64,000 bases of DNA, from positions 62,001 to 126,000 of the forward strand of contig JAKFCX010000062.1 in NCBI GenBank assembly GCA_036676415.1, read 5' to 3'. Under the pieces are notes generated by a model. It searched no databases, was not told the origin of the DNA, and saw nothing but the letters and a program-made list of their open reading frames with translations. The DNA comes from JAEZDC01 sp036676415 (GTDB taxonomy: Bacteria > Bacteroidota > Bacteroidia > Chitinophagales > Chitinophagaceae). Positions 7,818 to 17,819 of this stretch are shown piece by piece. How positions within the stretch are numbered: the stretch's first letter is position 1; each line of letters opens with the position of its first letter. The position numbers were made by a program, and so were the translations under genes.

Positions 7818-9737
7818 CTACTTCACTTCTTCAAACTGTGCATCTTCAACATGATCTCCGGCATTGCCTCCACCCTGTTGACCACCAGTGTTACCACCTT
7901 GTGATCCATCAGCCGGATTTGCTCCACCCTGTTCAGCTTGTGCCTTATAAATCTCTTCAGAGGCTGCAGTCCATGCTGTATTCATTTCAGCCGTAGCTGC
8001 ATCAACTGCAGCAATATCCTGGTTCTTATGTGCTTCTTTCAGTTTTTCAAGTGCAGCTTCGATCGGTGCTTTTTTATCAGCAGGTATTTTCTCACCAAAC
8101 TCTTTTAATTGCTTTTCTGTCTGGAAGATCAAACTATCTGCCTGGTTGAGTTTTTCGATTTTTTCCTTTGCAGCTTTATCGGTAGCCTCATTTGCTTTCG
8201 CTTCAGCCTTCATTTTCTCGATCTCTTCTTTACTCAAACCACTGCCAGCTTCGATGTGTATCTTCTGCTCTTTACCGGTGCCTTTATCTTTTGCCGATAC
8301 ATGGATCAAACCATTGGCGTCGATATCGAATGTCACTTCGATCTGCGGTACACCTCTTGGAGCTGGTGGAATTCCATCAAGATTAAATACACCTAAGCTC
8401 TTATTGTCTTTTGCCAGTGAACGTTCACCCTGCAATACATGTATCTGTACACCAGGCTGGTTGTCACTTGCTGTTGAATATACTTCTGTTTTCTTTGTAG
8501 GGATCGTTGTGTTGGCAGGAATCATCGGAGTTAATACACCACCCAATGTTTCAATACCAAGCGTTAACGGTGTAACGTCTAACAACAATACATCCTTCAC
8601 TTCACCTGTTAACACAGCACCCTGAATGGCTGCACCAATTGCAACAACCTCATCCGGATTCACACCTTTATGTGGCTTTCTTCCAAAGAATTTCTCAACG
8701 ATCTCCTGCACTTTAGGAATACGTGTAGAACCACCAACAAGGATCACCTCATCAATCTGAGAAGTATTGTATCCTGCATCTTTCAATGCAGCTTCACAAG
8801 GTTTTAAACAACGCTGAAATAAATTATCCGCTAATGCTTCAAACTTTGCTCTTGTCAATTTCTTCACTAAGTGTTTAGGCACACCATCCACTGCAGTGAT
8901 ATAAGGAAGATTGATCTCTGTTTCTGTAGCAGAGCTCAATTCTACTTTTGCTTTCTCTGAAGATTCCTTCAAACGCTGTAAAGCCATTGGATCTTTTCTC
9001 AGGTCGATGCCTTCATCGTTCTTAAATTCTTCTGCTAACCAGTCCATGATCACTTTATCAAAGTCATCACCACCTAAGTGTGTATCACCATTGGTTGATT
9101 TTACTTCGAATACTCCTTCACCCAATTCAAGAATGGAAATATCGAACGTACCACCACCCAGGTCAAACACTGCTATCTTCTGGTCAGCATGTTTTTTATC
9201 CAGGCCGTAAGCCAATGCTGCAGCTGTAGGTTCGTTTACAATTCTGCGGACGTTTAAACCAGCAATTTCACCGGCCTCTTTTGTAGCCTGACGCTGAGCA
9301 TCGTTGAAATAAGCCGGAACAGTGATCACCGCTTCTTTTACTTCCTGCCCAAGATAATCTTCTGCTGTTTTCTTCATTTTCTGAAGCACCATTGCTGAAA
9401 TTTCCTGTGGCGTATATAAACGGCCGTCTATGTCGATTCTAACTGTATTATTGTCACCCTGGGCTACTTTATAGCTCCAATGGCTCTTTTCTTCTGTCAC
9501 CTCATCAAAACGACGACCCATGAACCTTTTTACACTGGTTATGGTGTTTTGAGGATTGGTAATCGCTTGTCTTTTAGCAGGATCTCCCACTTTTCTTTCG
9601 CCGTTCTTCAAAAAAGCCACTACGGAAGGGGTTGTACGACGTCCTTCTTCGTTAGCTATCACAACTGGTTCGTTACCTTCCATAACCGATACACAGCTAT
9701 TGGTGGTACCCAGGTCTATTCCAATGATCTTTGCCAT
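7818..9737 (-). CDS. dnaK: Molecular chaperone DnaK (Hsp70)
   Basis: The 639 residues are the usual length. The ATPase domain (1-385) has the phosphate-1 loop IGIDLGTTNSCV, 'NEPTAAALAYGLD' and the phosphate-2 motif FDLGGGTFDISI. The linker 'VLLLDVTPLTLGIET' leads to the substrate-binding beta domain, a helical lid and a Gly/Gln-rich tail ending EEVK. It refolds proteins in ATP-driven cycles with DnaJ and GrpE, neither of which is in the window. The gene stands alone, with a terminator after it and a 276-bp upstream region that holds a nested inverted repeat but no recognisable CIRCE element. Confidence 0.99.
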   Translation of the reverse strand: MAKIIGIDLGTTNSCVSVMEGNEPVVIANEEGRRTTPSVVAFLKNGERKVGDPAKRQAITNPQNTITSVKRFMGRRFDEVTEEKSHWSYKVAQGDNNTVRIDIDGRLYTPQEISAMVLQKMKKTAEDYLGQEVKEAVITVPAYFNDAQRQATKEAGEIAGLNVRRIVNEPTAAALAYGLDKKHADQKIAVFDLGGGTFDISILELGEGVFEVKSTNGDTHLGGDDFDKVIMDWLAEEFKNDEGIDLRKDPMALQRLKESSEKAKVELSSATETEINLPYITAVDGVPKHLVKKLTRAKFEALADNLFQRCLKPCEAALKDAGYNTSQIDEVILVGGSTRIPKVQEIVEKFFGRKPHKGVNPDEVVAIGAAIQGAVLTGEVKDVLLLDVTPLTLGIETLGGVLTPMIPANTTIPTKKTEVYSTASDNQPGVQIHVLQGERSLAKDNKSLGVFNLDGIPPAPRGVPQIEVTFDIDANGLIHVSAKDKGTGKEQKIHIEAGSGLSKEEIEKMKAEAKANEATDKAAKEKIEKLNQADSLIFQTEKQLKEFGEKIPADKKAPIEAALEKLKEAHKNQDIAAVDAATAEMNTAWTAASEEIYKAQAEQGGANPADGSQGGNTGGQQGGGNAGDHVEDAQFEEVK

Positions 9738-9788
9738 AACTAGGTTGATTTTTAATGAATTTAGTTCGCTGCTATTGGCTCAACCATC

Positions 9789-9852
9789 ATGCCATGAGGG
9801 GTTTAGGTGAAAAAATGGCAGGCATTATACCTGCAACAGCATTTCATGGCAT
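9789..9852. promoter_or_regulatory. Nested inverted repeat upstream of dnaK
   Basis: Perfect 9-bp arms ATGCCATGA (9789-9797) and TCATGGCAT (9844-9852) enclose a second inverted repeat GCAGG / CCTGC (9818-9834). The structure lies 52-115 bp before the dnaK start. It could be an operator or a structured 5' leader; the rest of 9738-10013 shows nothing clear. Confidence 0.4.
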
Positions 9853-10013
9853 ATCCAGTGTTTTAATAAGCGATATCACCCAATTTCAGCTTCTTAATAT
9901 CAGCCAGCTTTAAAAACTGATTAACCCTTGACTTTCCTTCCCGAAACCAATCTCTGGAAAACATCTTATCGTTATATTCGTCAACCTAATTTTCAATCTG
10001 CAAACCTAACAAC

Positions 10014-13000
10014 ATGAGAGTTAAGACTACATTGCTGGCCGTATTGTTATTGGCCTGCTTTAACCTTTTTGCCCAGGACAATCATTGGACAGCGATCAGT
10101 CGAACAGCAATTAGTCCCGAAGTTTTTGAAAAAAATTATAAGCCAGCTGTCTATACAGCTTTCCATCTTAATGAACAGGCTTTACGGTCCTCACTTTTAA
10201 ATGCACCTTTGGAAGGCAGCATCAACATCAATAACTCACCTGTCATTATTACAATACCAAATGCACAAGGTGGTTTTGAAACATTCAAAGTGGTGGAATC
10301 TGTGATGATGGAACCCGGCCTTGCTGATAAATTCCCGATGATCAAAACTTACCTGGGTGTAGCAACAGATCAAAGTGGATCAACGGTGAGCTTTGATTTA
10401 ACGCCAAGAGGTTTCCATGCACAGGTACTTTCAGCAGGCAGACCTACTTTTTACATCAATGCAGTCGACGTCAGCAACGGTCACCATATTGTTTTTGACA
10501 GGAATGGGATGAACACTGTTACCGACTTCGATTGTAACACTGCCGAATTAATGAACAAATCAGATGTGCAAACACAAGCTGAAGGTGCTGATGATGGTTT
10601 AAGAAGAACGTTCAGGTTAGCTGTTACCGTGAATAGCGACTATTCCCAGGCTTGTTTGAACGGAACTGAAACCACCGATGCCCAAAGAACAGCAAAAGTG
10701 TTGGCAATGCTCACTACGAACCTGAACAGGGCAAATGCTATTTACAACAGAGACTTTGGTATAAAAATGAATTTTGTTGCAGGCATGGATGTAGTGTTAT
10801 ATCTGTATCCTTCAACGGACCCTTTCATTCAAAGCTCCAATTGGAACAGTACAACCCAGGTAACACTGAACACAGAAATCGGCACTTCCAATTATGATAT
10901 TGGCCATCTTATTGCAAAAGTGGCGATGGGTAATGAGAATGGAAATGCAGGATGTATCGGCTGTGTTTGTAAATCAAATAAAGGAAGTGCTTATACGGCT
11001 CACTCTGTAATACAAGGAGATCCGCTGGCTGTAGAATACTGGTGCCATGAGATGGGACACCAGTTTGGGGCTAACCATACTTTTTCTCATTCTGTTCAGG
11101 TTGTAGAAGCCCAAATGGAACCCGGCAGTGGCTCTACGATTATGGGTTATGCAGGTATTACCGGCCCTACCGATGTACAACCTGCAGGTGATGATTATTT
11201 TCATGCGAAAAGTATTGACCAGGTAACCAGTTATTTAAAATCTCCTGCAGGAGCCACTTGTGCCGTACCAACGAGTACAGGAAATGCCACACCTGTTGTA
11301 AATGCAGGAGCTGATTATATCATTCCTAAATCGACGCCCTTCATTTTAGGAGGCCAGGCAACAGATGCTGATGGTAACGTGATGAGCTATTGCTGGGAGC
11401 AATATGATGCTTACGCTTCCGGTTCGAATACTTTTCCGCAAGGTTCTTCAACGTCTGGACCTGTATTCAGATCAATGCTGTACTCTACAAATCTGCAGCG
11501 AACATTTCCTGCTATGTCTACTGTTTTATCCGGAGCAACTGCTTCAACCTGGGAAGCTCTTCCTTCTGTTTCAAGAACGATGAAATTCAGGTTTACGGCA
11601 AGGGATAATGCAGTTACAGGAGCAGCAAATAATGCCGATGATGTAACGATTACTATTGACGGAAGTACAGGACCATTTGGTGTAACAGCACCCAATACTT
11701 CCGTAACACCATGGAAGGTAGGAGAATTTCAGACTGTTACATGGAATGTTGCAGGAACAAATGGTGGTGCAGTGAACTGTGCTAATGTTGCGATAGACCT
11801 GTCTACGGATTTTGGTTCCACTTTTCCAATTGTGTTAGTGGCTAGTACTCCAAACGATGGATCACATGAGATAATTGTTCCGAATAATGTTACTTCTGCT
11901 GCAAGAATAAGAGTGAGAGCCCTAGGAAATGTATTCTTCGATGTTTCAAATTCAAACTTTGCTATACAGGCTTCTACAAGTGCAGAGTTTGTTTTTAGTA
12001 ATCCTGCAGAAATAACTGCCTGCAGTGGTTCTCCGCTGACCACAACTTTAAATACAGCGTCAATATTAGGATATTCAACCGCCATTAATCTTACAGCTTC
12101 CGGCAATCCTGTCGGCTCAACGGTAGTATTTAGTGCTAATTCAGTATCACCCGGCAGTAACGTAAACGTTACACTACAGGGAACAGTTCCTGCAGGAACT
12201 CATGTTATTACTATTACAGGCACATCAGGCAGTATTATAAAAACAAGAAATATAACTTTCAACGTTGTGTCATCGTCATTAACACCTGCATTATCAAGTC
12301 CGGCAAATGCAGCTTTATCTCAGCCACCGTCACCTTCATTCTCATGGGCAGGTATTACAGGTGCCACCAGTTATACACTCGAAATATCAACCAATGCATC
12401 TTTTACCAGCATTGTTGCCAATGCTACAGGTTTAACTACTACGTTTCATACGATCACATCCAGCCTTGGTCCTAATACTCAATATTATTGGAGAGTTACA
12501 GCATCTTCTGTTTGCGGTAACCATGTTTCTGCAGCAAGAAGTTTCACTACTTCTGCTAGTTCGTGTGGAAATGTGACGAGTGCTGATGTTCCTAAATTCA
12601 TTTCAGCAGGTTCGCCAAATACAGTTCAGTCAACACTCAATATTCCGGGAGGAGGCATTATTACTGATGTTGATGTGATAGGTTTACAAGGTACCCACAG
12701 CTGGATCAGTGATCTTAAGATCACCATACAAAGTCCTCTTGGAACTACTGTTACATTATTTGATGAAATCTGTGACGATGAACCAGACTTCAGCCTGAAC
12801 CTTGATGATGCTGCAGCTACCGCCACTTTCCCTTGTCCTCCTGTTGGGAATGTCACCATTCAACCTGAAAGCGCATTATCTGCTTTCAATGGACAGAATT
12901 GTAACGGTACATGGAAATTAACGGTACAGGATAAATACAGCCAGGATGGTGGAAGTTTAAATGCCTGGGGTCTTAAGATCTGCCTGGCCAGTGGAAGCTT

Positions 13001-13547
13001 ACCTGTAACATGGCTTGATTTTACCGCCAGGAGAAATGGCGAAAAAGCGGTACTGGTACAATGGACCACTGCTTCTGAAGTGAACAATAAGCTGTTTGAA
13101 GTACAAAGAAGCATCGATGGAATCAATTTTGAAACCATTGGCAGCATCAATGCAGGCACGTCACCATCGGGTGTACAGCAGTATTTGTTTAATGACATGA
13201 AGCCATTTGCAGGTATAAATTATTACAGGTTAAAACAAGTTGATGTGGATGGAAGATCAGCTTTCTCATCTATTGCAAAAGTGATGATGCCGAATGATAA
13301 AATGCTGTACAGCATCAATCCAAATCCCGCAACAACCAAAGCTACATTTGTTGCTTTAAGCGAAATGAAAAAAGCAAATATTAAGCTGATTGATGTATCC
13401 GGCAAAACGGTTTATAATATTTCAAGAACAGTCATTAGTGCAGGTGAAAGCATTGACTTTCCAGTATCAGGATTTGCAAAAGGTTATTACCTGGTAGTCA
13501 TAGAATCTGCAAACGGAAGATTTACTGAGAAATTAGTTGTTCAATAA
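10014..13547 (+). CDS. Secreted reprolysin-type metalloprotease with FnIII, P-domain and T9SS sorting domain
   Basis: The 1177-residue multidomain exoenzyme has a signal peptide (residues 1-20, ending FNLFAQ), then a propeptide-like region. A metzincin catalytic domain has the zinc motif HEMGHQFGANH near residues 344-354 and a Met-turn 'STIMGYAG'. Beta-sandwich regions follow, then a fibronectin-III-like domain (about 758-846; 'ATSYTLEISTNASF', 'YYWRVTA'). A proprotein-convertase P-domain (about 860-995; 'VDVIGLQGTHSWISDLKI', 'FNGQNCNGTWKL') precedes a T9SS type-A sorting domain at 1095-1177 ('NPNPATTKA', 'GYYLVVIES', 'KLVVQ'). It should be exported by Sec and T9SS and attached to or released from the surface. 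It is monocistronic with a terminator. Confidence 0.93.
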   Translation: MRVKTTLLAVLLLACFNLFAQDNHWTAISRTAISPEVFEKNYKPAVYTAFHLNEQALRSSLLNAPLEGSININNSPVIITIPNAQGGFETFKVVESVMMEPGLADKFPMIKTYLGVATDQSGSTVSFDLTPRGFHAQVLSAGRPTFYINAVDVSNGHHIVFDRNGMNTVTDFDCNTAELMNKSDVQTQAEGADDGLRRTFRLAVTVNSDYSQACLNGTETTDAQRTAKVLAMLTTNLNRANAIYNRDFGIKMNFVAGMDVVLYLYPSTDPFIQSSNWNSTTQVTLNTEIGTSNYDIGHLIAKVAMGNENGNAGCIGCVCKSNKGSAYTAHSVIQGDPLAVEYWCHEMGHQFGANHTFSHSVQVVEAQMEPGSGSTIMGYAGITGPTDVQPAGDDYFHAKSIDQVTSYLKSPAGATCAVPTSTGNATPVVNAGADYIIPKSTPFILGGQATDADGNVMSYCWEQYDAYASGSNTFPQGSSTSGPVFRSMLYSTNLQRTFPAMSTVLSGATASTWEALPSVSRTMKFRFTARDNAVTGAANNADDVTITIDGSTGPFGVTAPNTSVTPWKVGEFQTVTWNVAGTNGGAVNCANVAIDLSTDFGSTFPIVLVASTPNDGSHEIIVPNNVTSAARIRVRALGNVFFDVSNSNFAIQASTSAEFVFSNPAEITACSGSPLTTTLNTASILGYSTAINLTASGNPVGSTVVFSANSVSPGSNVNVTLQGTVPAGTHVITITGTSGSIIKTRNITFNVVSSSLTPALSSPANAALSQPPSPSFSWAGITGATSYTLEISTNASFTSIVANATGLTTTFHTITSSLGPNTQYYWRVTASSVCGNHVSAARSFTTSASSCGNVTSADVPKFISAGSPNTVQSTLNIPGGGIITDVDVIGLQGTHSWISDLKITIQSPLGTTVTLFDEICDDEPDFSLNLDDAAATATFPCPPVGNVTIQPESALSAFNGQNCNGTWKLTVQDKYSQDGGSLNAWGLKICLASGSLPVTWLDFTARRNGEKAVLVQWTTASEVNNKLFEVQRSIDGINFETIGSINAGTSPSGVQQYLFNDMKPFAGINYYRLKQVDVDGRSAFSSIAKVMMPNDKMLYSINPNPATTKATFVALSEMKKANIKLIDVSGKTVYNISRTVISAGESIDFPVSGFAKGYYLVVIESANGRFTEKLVVQ

Positions 13548-13565
13548 ATATTTTGAATTATTGAA

Positions 13566-13594
13566 AAGAGCCATTCGAAAGGATGGCTTTTTTA
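13566..13594 (+). terminator. Intrinsic terminator of the T9SS protease gene
   Basis: Stem AGCCATTC / GGATGGCT with GAAA-type loop and a run of T, about 20 bp after the stop. Confidence 0.88.
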
Positions 13595-13624
13595 TGTGAT
13601 TTATTGATGACCAAAGAACTGTAA

Positions 13625-13655
13625 GTACAAGAGTGCGACGCAACAACAGCTAAAT
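13625..13655 (+). repeat. Dispersed intergenic repeat, B form
   Basis: B core GTACAAGAGTGCGACGCAAC starts at 13625 and is followed by a tail containing AGCTAAAT. It lies 30 bp past the protease terminator, between convergent genes. A near-identical copy is at 28048. Confidence 0.8.
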
Positions 13656-13683
13656 AATGAACTAAAAGCCAGGTAAATAAAAA

Positions 13684-14184
13684 TTACTCCCTCTCCTTCT
13701 GACTGAATGAAAAATGACGCTGTGTAAAATAGCTGAAAGCAATAACGATCACAGCTGTGATCATGAGTGATGGTGTGGGATACCAGCCGAAAGTTTCTAC
13801 AAACAGTTTAAGAAAAGCGTAATTGAGAATGATGCACCCTATTACCACGAGGAAATACCGGAAAAGCTGGATCCTTCTTCTCAATGTGGCGCCAGGAAAA
13901 ACAACATACATGCTGAGGTAAAACCCAATTGGAAAGGTGATGCAGAATGCTGTGATGAATGCAGCGGTATATGGTTCCAGTGCAAAAAAACCCAGCTCCA
14001 CCACTTCTTTCTGAAAGACATAGTTGTAAAAAACGAAAAACAGGAAGATGTTGAGCAGTGTATTTCCACCACCACAGGCTGCATAACGAAATGTCTGCAA
14101 GGGCATGAACCGTTTGAACAGTGGATAGAAAAAATCCACAAAGCCAAGTATGAATTTCCGGGTATTATGATGTAATTGCTTCAC
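13684..14184 (-). CDS. GtrA family membrane protein
   Basis: The 166 residues contain four transmembrane helices (about 30-55, 68-88, 103-125 and 132-155) and the family's ending 'FSYFTQRHFSF'. Early 'TFRYAACGGGNTLLN' also fits GtrA. These proteins help to move or present lipid-linked sugars for surface polysaccharide or teichoic acid modification. The gene is divergent from argS, about 115 bp away, and no glycosyltransferase partner is adjacent. Confidence 0.88.
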   Translation of the reverse strand: MKQLHHNTRKFILGFVDFFYPLFKRFMPLQTFRYAACGGGNTLLNIFLFFVFYNYVFQKEVVELGFFALEPYTAAFITAFCITFPIGFYLSMYVVFPGATLRRRIQLFRYFLVVIGCIILNYAFLKLFVETFGWYPTPSLMITAVIVIAFSYFTQRHFSFSQKERE

Positions 14185-14270
14185 GGGTAGCGGCGAAAAT
14201 AAGGATTTGCAGAATTACTAAAGCTGATAACTATAGCTGGAATAATGTTAAACCCTCAACCGTATTTTGC

Positions 14271-14278
14271 TACTTTTG
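14271..14278 (+). promoter_or_regulatory. Putative -7 element of argS
   Basis: TACTTTTG matches TAnnTTTG and is followed by CG, as at other promoters here. It lies 21 nt before the argS ATG. No clean -33 box is visible. Confidence 0.45.
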
Positions 14279-14299
14279 CGGCTCAACCGGAGAATTACT

Positions 14300-16093
14300 A
14301 TGAGTGTTGTTGCAGCAATAAGAACGGCTACGCTAAAAGCAATCAATGAATTGTATAAAGTACAGTTACAGGATAAAGATATTCTTGTAAATGAAACAAA
14401 GCCTGAGTTTGAAGGAGATTATACGGTGGTGCTGTTTGCTTTTGTGAAGCAGTTTAAAAAATCACCGGATGCACTTGGACAGGAATTGGGTGAATATCTT
14501 ATACAACATGAGAAGGAACTGTTTACTTCCTTTAATGTAATCAAAGGTTTTCTAAACCTTACGGTTTCTACAAATGTGTGGATCGGTTTTCTTGAACAAC
14601 AATACCGCAATGCATCTTACGGACAAATGCAAAGCACCGGTAAGAAAGTGATGGTTGAATATGCTTCTCCTAACACCAATAAGCCTTTGCACCTGGGTCA
14701 TCTTAGAAACATATTCTTAGGATGGAGCACAGCGGAAATATTGAAAACAACCGGTAACGAGATCATCAAAACCTGCATTGTTAACGACAGGGGCATTCAC
14801 ATTTGCAAAAGCATGATAGCATGGCAGCTATTCGGAAATGGAGCTACACCAGAAAGCACAGGCACAAAAGGTGATCACCTCGTAGGTGACTATTATGTAA
14901 AATTCAACGATCAGTATAAAAAAGAGGTTGAGGAATTAATTCAATCAGGCATAAGCAAAGAAGAAGCTGAAAAACAAGCTCCTATTATGAAAGCAGCGCA
15001 ACAAATGCTGATCGACTGGGAAGCTGGTGATGCTGCTGTGATGGATCTCTGGAAGAAAATGAATGGATGGGTGTACGATGGCTTTGATAAAACCTACCAG
15101 TCAATCGGTGCTGATTTTGATAAAGTGTATTATGAAAGCAACACTTACTTACTAGGAAAAGGTTTAGTAGAAAAAGGATTACAGAAAGGCGTGTTCTATA
15201 AAAAAGATGATGGCAGTGTCTGGATAGACCTGACCTCTGATGGCCTGGATGAAAAAGTAGTGCAGCGTAGAGATGGTACGGCTGTTTACATTACTCAGGA
15301 TATTGGTTTGGCAGAACAACGCTACGAAGAGTTTAAAGCAGAAAGGAACATTTATGTGATCGGTGATGAACAGAATTACCACATGAAAGTGCTGAAGCTA
15401 ATCTGCCAGAAATTAGGATTGCCTTCGGCTGATGGCATCTATCACTTAAGCTATGGCATGGTGGAACTGCCTTCCGGCAGAATGAAGAGCAGGGAAGGAA
15501 CTGTTGTTGATGCTGATGACATGGTGAGTGAAATGATAAACATTGCTCAACGCAAAACAGAAGAGCTTGGCAAGGTGAAAGACTTTTCCGAAGCTGAACT
15601 AAAAGACCTGTATAACATTATCGGACTTGGTGCATTGAAATTTTTCCTGTTAAGGGTTGACCCTAAGAAGAAAATGATCTTTAATCCTGAAGAAAGCATC
15701 GACTTTCATGGATTTACCGGGCCTTTTATTCAATACACACATGCAAGAATAAAAAGCATTGTAAGAAAGTTGACAGATGATAGTGGAAAGATGACAGTAA
15801 TTAGCAGCCAGGTTAGTAAAGACCTGTTGCCGCTAGAAAAAGAAGTGATTGCTACCTTAGAGAGATTTCCATTGGTGATTGAAGAAGCGGGTAATGAATT
15901 AAATCCTTCCAAGATCGCTATCTATATTTTCAGTCTTGCCCAAACGTTTAATTCTTTCTATACAGAACATTCCATTGCGAATGCTGAAAGTGAAGAGAAG
16001 AAGCAACTTCGTTTATCCATTGCACAACTTACAGCTCATGTAATAAAAACAGGGATGGGATTATTGGGAATAAGAGTTCCTGAGAGAATGTAA
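14300..16093 (+). CDS. argS: Arginyl-tRNA synthetase
   Basis: This is a class I aminoacyl-tRNA synthetase of 597 residues that charges tRNA-Arg. It has the N-terminal Arg-tRNA-synthetase domain, the HIGH-like motif in SPNTNKPLHLGHLRN, the KMSKS-like 'SGRMKSREG' and the C-terminal DALR anticodon-binding domain ending 'LGIRVPERM'. The start at 14300 has GGAG seven nt upstream. An upstream in-frame TTG (14267) lies before the -7 element and is rejected. It ends 9 bp from the convergent ispD stop, with no terminator visible. Confidence 0.98.
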   Translation: MSVVAAIRTATLKAINELYKVQLQDKDILVNETKPEFEGDYTVVLFAFVKQFKKSPDALGQELGEYLIQHEKELFTSFNVIKGFLNLTVSTNVWIGFLEQQYRNASYGQMQSTGKKVMVEYASPNTNKPLHLGHLRNIFLGWSTAEILKTTGNEIIKTCIVNDRGIHICKSMIAWQLFGNGATPESTGTKGDHLVGDYYVKFNDQYKKEVEELIQSGISKEEAEKQAPIMKAAQQMLIDWEAGDAAVMDLWKKMNGWVYDGFDKTYQSIGADFDKVYYESNTYLLGKGLVEKGLQKGVFYKKDDGSVWIDLTSDGLDEKVVQRRDGTAVYITQDIGLAEQRYEEFKAERNIYVIGDEQNYHMKVLKLICQKLGLPSADGIYHLSYGMVELPSGRMKSREGTVVDADDMVSEMINIAQRKTEELGKVKDFSEAELKDLYNIIGLGALKFFLLRVDPKKKMIFNPEESIDFHGFTGPFIQYTHARIKSIVRKLTDDSGKMTVISSQVSKDLLPLEKEVIATLERFPLVIEEAGNELNPSKIAIYIFSLAQTFNSFYTEHSIANAESEEKKQLRLSIAQLTAHVIKTGMGLLGIRVPERM

Positions 16094-16102
16094 ATATTAT
16101 CG

Positions 16103-16756
16103 TTACTCAATAAGTTTTTCAGCAATAAAAATATCAACAGGCCTTGTGATTTTAATGTTCGACTGCTCTCCTTCTATCAGATGAACGACTGTACCTGATG
16201 CTTCCACAACAGTAGCTTCATCGGTAAAGTTTTCATGATCGTCTACATCAAAAGCAGGCAGAATGATCTCACTTCTGAAAGTCTGTGGTGTTTGAATAAT
16301 ACGAAGACTATTCCGGTCGATTGCCCTATTAACATCATTCTCTACGATCCTTACACTATCATTCAAAGCAATGGCAGGAATCGCAGATCCTTTTTCAACA
16401 GCCTGGTGATAGCATCGATGAATCAGTTCTATAGTAACCAGGCATCTTACGGCATCATGTACAAATACAACAGATGATTCTTTTACTGCAGCCAATCCAT
16501 TTTTAACCGATTGAAATCTCGATGCACCACCTTCAACAAATATGATATCTGGAAACTCCTGGCAAATGTCTTTAGCTTCTGAAATATTTGCTGCAGGAGC
16601 AACTACGATGATGGTAATATCCTCAAAAGCATTTGCAAAAGCCATTATCGAATACCACAGGATCGGCTTTCCCTTTAACTCCAGAAATTGCTTCGGTATA
16701 TTACTTCCCATTCTTTGTCCTGAACCTCCGGCAGCTATGATGGCATATTTCTTCAT
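16103..16756 (-). CDS. ispD: 2-C-methyl-D-erythritol 4-phosphate cytidylyltransferase
   Basis: The 217 residues match IspD length. The nucleotide-binding start is AAGGSGQRMGSNIPKQFL, the central motif 'VFVHDAVRCLV' and the C-terminal 'SNIKITRPVDIFIAE'. It couples MEP to CTP, the third step of the non-mevalonate isoprenoid pathway. Its start overlaps the stop of the upstream kinase gene by 4 bp (ATGA type), so the two are translationally coupled. Confidence 0.96.
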   Translation of the reverse strand: MKKYAIIAAGGSGQRMGSNIPKQFLELKGKPILWYSIMAFANAFEDITIIVVAPAANISEAKDICQEFPDIIFVEGGASRFQSVKNGLAAVKESSVVFVHDAVRCLVTIELIHRCYHQAVEKGSAIPAIALNDSVRIVENDVNRAIDRNSLRIIQTPQTFRSEIILPAFDVDDHENFTDEATVVEASGTVVHLIEGEQSNIKITRPVDIFIAEKLIE

Positions 16757-17742
16757 CTCAGCAATAGGGCTTTACATTCAGCTAAAAGTTTTGCAGGATC
16801 AATGGCTACAGTTCCGACTTCTTCACAAACCAATCCACCGGCAATATTGGCTACTTCAGTAGCAAGGTGAATATCTTTTGATGCTGCATATACCAAAGAT
16901 GCCACAGCAATTACAGTATCTCCGGCTCCACTCACGTCTGCAATATTTCGCAGGTGTGATGGAATGATCCTGCTTTCATTTTCTCCCTCGTAAAACATTC
17001 CATGTTCTGATAATGTAATAAGAGAATAATCATGCCTTAATGTTTGCTGTAACTGCAGATGAATATTATTCAGCAGCTCTGTATCCACTTCGTCAAACAA
17101 TAAATTCAAAGCTTCCTTTACTTCTTTCAGGTTTGGTTTGAAGATGGTGGCTCCTTTATAAGCAAAGAAATTCTTTCGTTTTGGATCAACCGTCGTAATA
17201 ATATTGTGCTCTTTACAAATTGCAATAATCGAAGCGATCAGGCTCTCAGTGAGTACACCCTTATTATAGTCTTCTAAAATAACTACATGTGGCTGATGTG
17301 CTGAAACAAACTTTTTAAAAGACAACAGTACTTCCTGCTCCAGTTCCTGGTCAATATCTTTTACCAACTCAGCATCCAATCTCATCATTTGTTGATTACG
17401 ACTAATGATCCTTGTTTTATTGGTAGTTATTCTTTTAGGTGAAGTAATAAGGTAATCAACATAAATGTTTTTACGTTCCATCAGTTCTTTAAGTTCTCTG
17501 CCTTCTTCATCTTGCCCTATCACAGAAAAAATAAATGTTGATGCACCCAACGAAGCTGTATTCCATGCAACATTGGCTGCACCTCCTATCCTGATCTCCT
17601 TCTTATCTAATGTAACAACTGGCACCGGAGCCTCAGGAGATATCCTTTCTACTTTGCCCCAGCAATAGGTGTCGAGCATCACATCACCTATCACCGCCAC
17701 TTTAATATTGGAGAGACCAGATAAAACTTGTTCTACATTCAT
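16753..17742 (-). CDS. PfkB-family kinase, probably D-glycero-beta-D-manno-heptose-7-phosphate kinase (RfaE1/HldE-N type)
   Basis: The 329-residue ribokinase-fold protein has IGDVMLDTYCWG near the N-terminus and 'RISPEAPVPVV', which is typical of RfaE1/HldE kinase domains. It also has 'GGAANVA' and the catalytic ATP motif 'DVSGAGDTVIAV'. RfaE1 phosphorylates heptose-7-phosphate at C1 during ADP-heptose synthesis for lipopolysaccharide core. No nucleotidyltransferase domain is fused, so the pathway would need a separate RfaE2. It is the first gene of a two-gene unit with ispD. Confidence 0.85.
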   Translation of the reverse strand: MNVEQVLSGLSNIKVAVIGDVMLDTYCWGKVERISPEAPVPVVTLDKKEIRIGGAANVAWNTASLGASTFIFSVIGQDEEGRELKELMERKNIYVDYLITSPKRITTNKTRIISRNQQMMRLDAELVKDIDQELEQEVLLSFKKFVSAHQPHVVILEDYNKGVLTESLIASIIAICKEHNIITTVDPKRKNFFAYKGATIFKPNLKEVKEALNLLFDEVDTELLNNIHLQLQQTLRHDYSLITLSEHGMFYEGENESRIIPSHLRNIADVSGAGDTVIAVASLVYAASKDIHLATEVANIAGGLVCEEVGTVAIDPAKLLAECKALLLR

Positions 17743-17787
17743 GCAGTTACTCGCTTTAATGCAAAGGAAAGACTATTGCCGTAAATA

Positions 17788-17813
17788 AAAAATCCCGCTA
17801 AAAGCGGGATTTG
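17788..17813 (-). terminator. Intrinsic terminator of the OmpH-like gene
   Basis: Perfect 9-bp stem AAATCCCGC / GCGGGATTT with loop TAAAA, directly after the stop at 17820 on the minus strand. Confidence 0.88.
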
Positions 17814-17819
17814 AATTTG

